DNA from: Paractinoplanes atraurantiacus
GTDB lineage: Bacteria > Actinomycetota > Actinomycetes > Mycobacteriales > Micromonosporaceae
Reading direction: 5' to 3'
Assembly (NCBI RefSeq): GCF_900215205.1
Contig: NZ_OBDY01000043.1
Span: 1-63,870, forward strand
DNA length: 63,870 bases
This document shows, in pieces, positions 58,095 to 63,870 of this stretch. The notes beneath the pieces were generated by a model. The model was not told the origin of the DNA. It saw only the letters and a list, made by a program, of their open reading frames with translations, and ran no database searches. The position numbers were made by a program, and so were the translations under genes. Positions within the stretch are counted from its first letter, which is position 1. Each line of letters starts with the position of its first letter.

Positions 58095-58457
58095 GGTATC
58101 CGCTACTCGGAGGTGGCCGGGGCAGACGTGGCGGCGCCCACCCCGGCCGGTCTCTGGACGTCCACTGTAGGCGATGATCTTGCTGGTCGCGCGGTGGGCG
58201 AGCGCCCTGGGGAAAACGGTGATGCGCGACACAGGTGATAGGCTCTGCCGGCCGGGGACGACTCGCACGGGCAGGGGCTTTGCGGACAATTCGCCCCATC
58301 GCTGTAGCGACGCGGCCTGAGAATGCGGCCCCAACGATCCGAGCAGTTACTAACCTTGAATGGTACCTTTCGGCGTCGAAATGACGGGCCGAGACGGCGA
58401 CGCCTCCGCGACCCCCGACGACCTGGGCCGGCCCGCAGCAACAGAGAGGTCTGAGTG
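58095..58457. promoter_or_regulatory. 363-bp divergent intergenic region
   Basis: It separates the crcB operon (leftward) from the methyltransferase-like gene (rightward). AGAGAGG (58443-58449) is the likely ribosome site of the latter. I see no gene, riboswitch or strong palindrome. Confidence 0.4.
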
Positions 58458-60293
58458 ATGTCGGAGCGCGCCTCTGCTCTGCTTCCCACCGATGGCACGA
58501 ATTTCACGGCCGCGCTGACCGCGCCGCCGGTGACAAATATGCAGCGCATCGGTGGCGAGATGTTCAACTGGACCGATCTCGACGAGCAGCGGGGCCCGGC
58601 CCTGCCGCGCGGCGCCGTCCTGCTCCACCTGCTCCGTCAGCACGCCGCGCCCGGCCGCACCGTCCTGGTCGCCGGCCCGCACTCCCCGGAGATCGTCGCC
58701 GCCCTGGCCGACAGCGGCGCGGCGGTCACCTGGCTGCTGCGCTCCCTCGGCGACGCCGAGCAGGCGGCGCGGGTCAACCCGCAGGTCACCGTGCTCGGTG
58801 GCTCGGTGCTCAAGCTCGACCCGGCCGCCACCTTCGACGTCGTGGTCGCCGTCGACGGCGTGGGCCGGCTCAACTCCACCGAGGGCGAGCAACTGTCCGC
58901 GGGCGAGCTGATCGACCGGCTCGCCTCGGCCGTGCGGCCCGACGGCGCCCTGATCCTGCTCCACGACAACAACTTCGCGCTGCACCACACCCTGCGGCTC
59001 GAGCCCGGCGCCCGCGAGCGCCAGGACTCGGCGTGGTACCCGGTGGACGAGCACGATGCCCACCGCCCGGCCTCGCGCGAGCAGCTGATCTCCCGGCTGA
59101 GCGACGCCGGCCTGACCGTCGGCTCCTCGTACGCGGCGTTCCCCGAGCCCGCGAGCCCGACCGTCCTGGTCGGTGAGGGCCTGCTGGGCGAGGTCTCCTC
59201 GCCGCTGCGGCCCCGGCTCGGCACGGCGCTCTCGCAGGCGTACGCGTCCGCCTTCCGCAACCGCCCGGTCCTCACCGACCCGCGCCGCCTGATCAACCGG
59301 GCCGTGCGCGCCGGCGCCGAGAGCACCGTGGCCGCGGCCTGGCTCGTCGTCGCCCGCGCGGCCGGCGCCGCGCCCTCCGCGCCCGGTCACGAGCTGCTCA
59401 TCGGCGACACGCGGGGCACCTTCGTCTACGAGGTCGCGGCCGGCGCCGACGGCGTCCGCACGACCGTCCTCCAGTCGCTGGAGGCCCCCGTCGAGCGGTA
59501 CGGCCTGCGCCGCGTCGCCGAGCCGTCAGCGCCCGGGGCCGACCTCGGCTACGTGCTCGAGGAGCGCCTGCTGCACCTGGCCGCCACCGACAGCCTGCGG
59601 CAGATCCGCGTCGAGCTGGCGCAGTACGACGCGTGGCTGCGCGCACAGGCCCACGACGGCGTCCTGACCGGCCCGCTCGGGCTGGCCGGCTTCGCCGACG
59701 TCTTCATCGGCCCCGACGGACCGGAGCTGCTGCCCACCCGCTGGGCCCCGATCGAGCCCGTCTCGCTGGAGACGGCACAGGTCCGGGCCTTCTGGGCGTT
59801 CGCCGTGCAGCTCATCACGTCGGGCCAGCCGCACCCGTGGCCGATCACCTCGCACGCGGTCGACCTGACCGCGATCCTGCTCGGCATGGTCGGCCAGGGC
59901 GTCGACGCCGAGGAGATCCGCCGCGCCGTCGACCTGCAGGTGGTTCTGGAGTCGGCCGAGTTCGAGCTGAACCTGGAGCAGCAGCACGACCGGCGGCTCC
60001 AGCTGCTGTCGGTGTCGCCGGGCACGGCCTCGGTCGACGTGCCGGGCTTCCGCGAGCTCACCGAGGCGCTGTGGCGCCAGCGGTACGAGGCGAGCCACCT
60101 GCTGGCGATGATGGAGTGGACCGAGCAGATGATCAAGTCGCGGGACTTGGCCGTCAGCAAGATGGACTGGGAAGTCCAGTTCTACAAGAAGAGCTGGGCC
60201 GGCCGCATCCTGATGGTCGCGCGGGCCGGCTACAAGGTCGTGGGGCGCGACGGCCGCAAGGCTCTCGGCAAGCTGCGGCGACGAGGACAATAA
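58458..60293 (+). CDS. Methyltransferase-like protein with C-terminal coiled coil, copy 2
   Basis: 611 residues from the ATG at 58458 (a GTG lies directly before it). Same architecture as the protein at 39934-41448: a SAM-methyltransferase-like N-terminal half (TVLVAGPHSPEIVAALADSG, FDVVVAVDGVGRLNSTEG), the shared NRPVLTDPRRLINRAVRAGA and AAAWLVVARAA, a PHPWP motif, a C-terminal coiled coil and a basic tail (GRKALGKLRRRGQ). It has an extra N-terminal extension and longer middle. It is convergent with pseI. Both copies lie next to nonulosonic acid genes, so both probably serve that pathway; the reaction is unknown. Confidence 0.7.
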   Translation: MSERASALLPTDGTNFTAALTAPPVTNMQRIGGEMFNWTDLDEQRGPALPRGAVLLHLLRQHAAPGRTVLVAGPHSPEIVAALADSGAAVTWLLRSLGDAEQAARVNPQVTVLGGSVLKLDPAATFDVVVAVDGVGRLNSTEGEQLSAGELIDRLASAVRPDGALILLHDNNFALHHTLRLEPGARERQDSAWYPVDEHDAHRPASREQLISRLSDAGLTVGSSYAAFPEPASPTVLVGEGLLGEVSSPLRPRLGTALSQAYASAFRNRPVLTDPRRLINRAVRAGAESTVAAAWLVVARAAGAAPSAPGHELLIGDTRGTFVYEVAAGADGVRTTVLQSLEAPVERYGLRRVAEPSAPGADLGYVLEERLLHLAATDSLRQIRVELAQYDAWLRAQAHDGVLTGPLGLAGFADVFIGPDGPELLPTRWAPIEPVSLETAQVRAFWAFAVQLITSGQPHPWPITSHAVDLTAILLGMVGQGVDAEEIRRAVDLQVVLESAEFELNLEQQHDRRLQLLSVSPGTASVDVPGFRELTEALWRQRYEASHLLAMMEWTEQMIKSRDLAVSKMDWEVQFYKKSWAGRILMVARAGYKVVGRDGRKALGKLRRRGQ

Positions 60294-60294
60294 C

Positions 60295-60325
60295 CGTTGG
60301 GCCCGCTCAATGAGCGGGCCCAACG
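60295..60325. terminator. Bidirectional hairpin between copy 2 and pseI
   Basis: A perfect 15-bp inverted repeat (60295-60309 with 60311-60325) with arms CGTTGGGCCCGCTCA lies 2 bp after one stop codon and 3 bp before the convergent pseI stop codon. The real loop is probably 3-5 nt. Confidence 0.85.
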
Positions 60326-60327
60326 TC

Positions 60328-61356
60328 TTAGATCAAATCCCAGGTGAGCGGCGTGCCCTTGGCCGCGTCCTGGGTGAAGGTCCGGCCGATCACCGTACGG
60401 ATCGCGTCGGGCTCCAGGCCGCCGGTCGGGCGGATCGAGCGGACGTTCTCCTCGGTCACCGGGTCGCCGGCCTTCACGTCGGTCACCACGTAGAGCGACC
60501 GGCGGAACCGCAGGCCCTCCTTCTCGGCCTCGGTCGGGCCGATGTGGGTGGTGCCCAGCGCCTCCCAGGCCCGCTCGGACTCGATGCGCAGGGCCTTGAG
60601 CTCGGCCGGCTCCAGGGAGAAGGCCGAGTCGACGCCGCCGTCCTCACGGTCGAGGGTGATGTGCTTCTCGATCAGGCAGGCGCCGAACGAGACGGCCGCG
60701 ATCGGCACACCGATGCCCAGCGTGTGGTCGCTGAGGCCGATCGGCAGCTCGAGCATCTGGGCCAGCACCGGGATGCGGCGCAGGTTGGTGTACTGCGGCG
60801 GGGCCGGGTACGACGCCGTGCAGCTGAGCACGGTCACGTCGGTGGCGCCGGCGCCCTGCGCGGCCTCGACGGCGGCCGCGATCTCCTTCACCGAGGCCAT
60901 GCCGGTGGAGATGATGATCGGCTTGCCGGTGCTCGCGGCCATCCGGATCAGCGGCAGGTCGGTGATCTCCGACGACGCGATCTTGTACATCGGCGCGTCG
61001 AGCTTCTCGAGCAGCTCGATCGCGGTGCGGTCGAACGGGCTGGAGAACGGGGTGAGGCCCCGCTCGCGGGCCCGCTCGAAGATCGGCTGGTGCCAGTCCC
61101 ACGGGGTGTGCGCCCGCTCGTACAGGTCGTAGAGGTACGCCTCGGACCACAGCTCGTGACCCTTGGAGATCTGGAACCGGGGGTGCTTCACGTCCACGGT
61201 CATGGTGTCCGCCGTGTACGTCTGGATCTTGATCGCGTCCGCGCCGTTGTCGGCCGCCGCGTCGACCAGGGCCAGCGCCCGGTCGAGAGAGCCGTTGTGG
61301 TTACCCGACATCTCCGCGACGATGTACGGCCGCTTCTCGGGCCCGAACTTAGTCAT
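60328..61356 (-). CDS. pseI: PseI-like pseudaminic acid synthase (NeuB family)
   Basis: 342 residues. NeuB barrel (about 1-270) with IVAEMSGNHNGSLDRAL, SSPFDRTAIELLEKL, IISTGMAS, LPIGLSDHTLGIGVP and LIEKHITLDREDGGVDSAFS, and a C-terminal SAF antifreeze-like domain (about 280-340, RRSLYVVTDVKAGDPVTEEN). It condenses a 6-deoxy-diacetamido-hexose with phosphoenolpyruvate to the nonulosonic acid. The GNHNG and PFD motifs fit the PseI branch. It is separated by about 19 kb from the other pse genes. It overlaps the upstream acetyltransferase gene by one base. Confidence 0.9.
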   Translation of the reverse strand: MTKFGPEKRPYIVAEMSGNHNGSLDRALALVDAAADNGADAIKIQTYTADTMTVDVKHPRFQISKGHELWSEAYLYDLYERAHTPWDWHQPIFERARERGLTPFSSPFDRTAIELLEKLDAPMYKIASSEITDLPLIRMAASTGKPIIISTGMASVKEIAAAVEAAQGAGATDVTVLSCTASYPAPPQYTNLRRIPVLAQMLELPIGLSDHTLGIGVPIAAVSFGACLIEKHITLDREDGGVDSAFSLEPAELKALRIESERAWEALGTTHIGPTEAEKEGLRFRRSLYVVTDVKAGDPVTEENVRSIRPTGGLEPDAIRTVIGRTFTQDAAKGTPLTWDLI

Positions 61357-61829
61357 TACTTCCCTCTCTCAGTCCAGACGACCGTCTTCGGAACCCCGTC
61401 GACCAGTCGTTCGTAGCGCCGCGTCTCCTTGAACCCGAACCGCCGGTGCAACGCCAGCACCTGCTTGTTCTCTTCCAGGGTCTCGCCGCCCAGCGTTTCG
61501 AGTCCCAGTGTGCCGAACGCGTAGTCGATTGCTTCTTTCTCGAGCCGCATCCAGGCGGCCAGCTGCCGGTCGCCCAGGCCCTCGGTGTCGAGGTAGAAGG
61601 ACCATGTGTTCTCGTTGAAGATGACGACGCCGGCCGGCACGCCGCGATCATCCTCGTAAATCAGCACGGTCTGCCAGCGCTTCTCCCACCAGGCAGCGTG
61701 CTCCTCCGGCTTGATCTCGTGGGTGGTCAGGCTGACCGCCCGCACCGACGGATGGTTCCGCCAGGGCAGGATCAGGTCGCGTTCGGCATAGGTCGCGGGT
61801 CGCAGCACAGTGTCAAAGTATGGCCGCAC
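61356..61829 (-). CDS. pseH: PseH-like GNAT N-acetyltransferase
   Basis: 157 residues from a GTG at 61829; a TTG at 61835 is an alternative start. GNAT fold with LPWRNHPSVRAVSLTTHEI and EEHAAWWE, typical of PseH, and a C-terminal ETLEENKQVLALHRRFGFKE. PseH acetylates the 4-amino group made by PseC using acetyl-CoA. Coupling to pseI and absence of another such gene in the pse operon support the role. Confidence 0.82.
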   Translation of the reverse strand: MRPYFDTVLRPATYAERDLILPWRNHPSVRAVSLTTHEIKPEEHAAWWEKRWQTVLIYEDDRGVPAGVVIFNENTWSFYLDTEGLGDRQLAAWMRLEKEAIDYAFGTLGLETLGGETLEENKQVLALHRRFGFKETRRYERLVDGVPKTVVWTERGK

Positions 61830-61908
61830 CGGCAAGCGCCCTGCCGGGGACCTAGGTCACAGCGGTTCTTTTCTCACTCCGGGGCCGCTCGCGACCGATC
61901 CGAGCGGC

Positions 61909-63870
61909 GTGACTCTTGTGTCCGACCGTTTACTCAGGGCTAATGCGCTGTTGCTGCTGGTGACCGTCGTCGCCGTCGGCGTGAACGCGGTCAGCCCGGT
62001 CATCCCGTGGGCGCTGCTCTGGGTACCCGGCATCGCCGGCGCCGGGCTGCTCGCCGTGAACTGCGCGCGCACCGCTCGCGCCGGGCACCTGCCGGCGCCG
62101 ATCCGCCGGTTCTGGTGGCAGATCTGGGTGGTGAGCCTGCTGGTCGGGCTCGGCGCGACAGCGCAGGCGGCCCGGGTGATCAGCGCCGACGGCGCTCCCT
62201 CCGTCCCGATGGGCGCCGGGCAGATGGTCTTCGACGGCTTGGCCATCCTGATCGTCATGTGGGCCCTGATCCGGCTGCCGTTCGGCTCACGCAGTCGGGG
62301 CGAGACCTTCCGGCTGGTCCTCGACGCGGGCACGGTCATGCTGGCCTGCGCCGTTTTCGTGTGGCACTTCGCCACCCGGTACTCGCTGCACGAGACCGAC
62401 GCCGGCCTCGTCTACATCTCGCTGGCGCTGAGCACGCTGGCCCTGCTGGCGGTGTTCGCGGTGGCGAAGTTCGTCCTGGCCAGCCAGTCCCTGTTCGACC
62501 GGTCCGCCCTCCGGATGATCGCGCTGGCCGTCCTGGCCGGCGCGGTCGGGCCCGTGCTGCAACCTCTGTTCACAGCGTCCGACCCGCATCTGTACGCCGA
62601 CGTCATCGTCATGCCGGCGGTCTACCTGTTCGGGTCGCTGGCCGCCGACCGCCAGCGCCGCGCCTCGTACGGCCCGCGCCGCGGCGCCAAACCGGCCCGC
62701 CGGTGGAGCTTCAGCGTGCTGCCGTACGTCGCCGTGGCCGCCGTCGACGGTCTGCTGCTGGCGGTGACCTGGCCCGCCGACGGTGACGACCGCCGGATCG
62801 TGGTGGCCAGCGCGGTGCTGCTCACCGCGCTGGTGGTGATCCGCCAGATCACCGCGTTCCGCGACAACGGGCGGCTGCTGCGCCGGCTCGACCATGGCGC
62901 CACCCACGACGCGCTGACCCAGCTGCCCAACCGGGTGCTCTTCCACGAGCGGCTCGACAAGGCCCTGACCAGCCCCGGCGACCGCCCGGTGGCGGTGGCG
63001 CTGATCGACCTGGACGACTTCAAGGAGGTCAACGACACGCTCGGCCACGAGGTGGGCGACCTCCTGCTGATCGCGGTGGCCCAGCGCCTCGACCGTTGCA
63101 TCCGGGCCGAGGACACGGTGGCCCGCCTCGGTGGCGACGAGTTCGTGCTGGTCCTGGACAGGGCCGACCCGGCCGCGGCCGACCTCGCGGCCCGCCGCAT
63201 GATCGAGGCCCTCCGCGAGCCGGTGGTGGCCGACGGTCACGAGCTGCCCATCCGGGCCAGCATCGGCATCGCCGACGGCCGCAGCGGCGACGACCCGAGC
63301 CTGCTGCTGCGCCGGGCCGACATCGCCATGTACGCGGCGAAGGCCCTGGCCGGCACGGCGTTCCTGCACTACGACCAGGGCATGGCCGCCACCGACCAGT
63401 CGCACCTGGGCGCCGAGCTGCGCGAGGCGATCCGCGACGACCAGCTGTTCCTGCTCTACCAGCCGATCGTGTCGCTGGCCGACGGCCGGGTGCTGGGCGC
63501 CGAGGCGCTGGTCCGCTGGGCCCACCCGGTGCACGGCACGCTGGCGCCGGACGCGTTCATCCCGGTCGCCGAGCGCACCGGCCTGATCGTGCCGCTGGGC
63601 CGCTGGGTGCTGCGCCGGGCCGTGCGCGACCTGGCCGGCTGGCACCCGGAGATCGTCCTGAACGTCAACATCTCGGCGCGTGACCTGCGCGAGCCCGGGT
63701 TCGCCTTCTTCGTGGGGGCGCTGCTGGACGCGTACGAGATCGAAGGCTCCCGCATCGCCCTGGAGGTCACCGAGTCGATGCCGATCGACGTGGAGGCGTC
63801 GGCGGCCAACCTGGCCGATCTGCGGGCCCGGGGCGTGCGGGTCTCGCTGGACGACTTCGGCACGGGCGCG
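61909..63870 (+). CDS. Membrane GGDEF-EAL protein, 3' end outside window
   Basis: 654 residues visible from a GTG at 61909 (GTG 61918 also possible), open to the right edge. Nine to ten membrane segments fill about residues 8-310. GGDEF domain about 320-480: THDALTQLPNRVLFHERL, LIDLDDFKEVNDTLGH, RLGGDEFVLVLD. EAL domain from about 495: FLLYQPIVSLADGRVLGAEA, LVRWAHP, LNVNISARDL, ALEVTES and the last visible DDFGTG. Both signatures look intact, so it may both make and degrade cyclic di-GMP. The membrane part is a possible sensor. Confidence 0.9.
   Translation, partial: MTLVSDRLLRANALLLLVTVVAVGVNAVSPVIPWALLWVPGIAGAGLLAVNCARTARAGHLPAPIRRFWWQIWVVSLLVGLGATAQAARVISADGAPSVPMGAGQMVFDGLAILIVMWALIRLPFGSRSRGETFRLVLDAGTVMLACAVFVWHFATRYSLHETDAGLVYISLALSTLALLAVFAVAKFVLASQSLFDRSALRMIALAVLAGAVGPVLQPLFTASDPHLYADVIVMPAVYLFGSLAADRQRRASYGPRRGAKPARRWSFSVLPYVAVAAVDGLLLAVTWPADGDDRRIVVASAVLLTALVVIRQITAFRDNGRLLRRLDHGATHDALTQLPNRVLFHERLDKALTSPGDRPVAVALIDLDDFKEVNDTLGHEVGDLLLIAVAQRLDRCIRAEDTVARLGGDEFVLVLDRADPAAADLAARRMIEALREPVVADGHELPIRASIGIADGRSGDDPSLLLRRADIAMYAAKALAGTAFLHYDQGMAATDQSHLGAELREAIRDDQLFLLYQPIVSLADGRVLGAEALVRWAHPVHGTLAPDAFIPVAERTGLIVPLGRWVLRRAVRDLAGWHPEIVLNVNISARDLREPGFAFFVGALLDAYEIEGSRIALEVTESMPIDVEASAANLADLRARGVRVSLDDFGTGA

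Noticed and set aside
58095..58300. Fluoride (crcB) riboswitch upstream of the channel genes
   Set aside because: The minus-strand leader lacks the ordered conserved blocks and pseudoknot pairing of the class; a GGCGATGATC stretch occurs on the wrong strand.
1..63870. tRNA, tmRNA or rRNA genes
   Set aside because: No cloverleaf with the usual GGTTCGAATCC-type T-loop or conserved rRNA segments was recognised by eye on either strand.

Overview
The window is high-GC DNA with frequent GTG starts, many overlapping ATGA/GTGA gene junctions and several start codons 7-8 nt after a -10-like hexamer. This fits a mycelial actinobacterium, and the gene families point to Micromonosporaceae (an Actinoplanes-like organism). 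No rRNA, tRNA or CRISPR array was recognised. Family names come from reading the translations and motifs; no database search was run.

Layout. 0-7 kb: 3' part of a GH65 glycoside phosphorylase/hydrolase; two divergent paralogous secreted coiled-coil proteins, each behind its own c-di-AMP (ydaO-type) riboswitch; a Wzm/Wzt-like polysaccharide ABC exporter; a TetR regulator. 7-18.9 kb: an Atu4866-type gene broken by one TGA; an MFS/LacI pair with twin palindromic operators; a lipoprotein; a GGDEF protein; a TetR/MFS pair with three phased operator-like repeats; an IS30-type remnant; cysteine dioxygenase plus rhodanese; a neprosin-like secreted protein; an ECF sigma factor with zinc-finger anti-sigma factor. 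18.9-26.1 kb: a furanose-type sugar ABC operon containing a secreted GH2 enzyme with two AbfB modules. 26.3-27.2 kb: an unusual low-complexity repeat tract. 27.2-38.2 kb: a SARP/ATPase regulator divergent from a LuxR regulator with three 11-bp-phased repeats between them; a TnpB element with near-perfect terminal inverted repeats; an S66 peptidase; an MFS pump; a lone receiver protein; hipB with three operators at exact 29-bp spacing followed by a wrecked hipA; a quinone reductase.

38.2-51.4 kb is the most interesting part. A leftward operon for a CMP-pseudaminic-acid-like sugar (PseB, PseC, an unknown protein that may be a transferase, a methyltransferase-like protein, PseF, PseG) diverges from a rightward operon of acyl carrier protein, FabG-like reductase, AMP-dependent ligase, LuxE-like acyl-protein synthetase and LuxC-like acyl reductase, followed by a GT-C-like membrane protein. 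There are no luciferase genes. The missing steps, PseI (NeuB-type synthase) and PseH (acetyltransferase), lie about 19 kb away at 60.3-61.8 kb, convergent with a second copy of the methyltransferase-like protein. I infer one surface-glycan pathway in two loci, with a dedicated carrier-bound acyl branch that may decorate the nonulosonic acid or make a lipid aldehyde.

51.4-63.9 kb: a histidine kinase/NarL regulator pair and an MmpL transporter sharing an 18-bp near-palindrome; a 20-bp tandem repeat; a fructosamine-kinase-like gene; a GNAT; a two-gene CrcB fluoride channel; the second glycan locus; and a membrane GGDEF-EAL protein running off the right edge.
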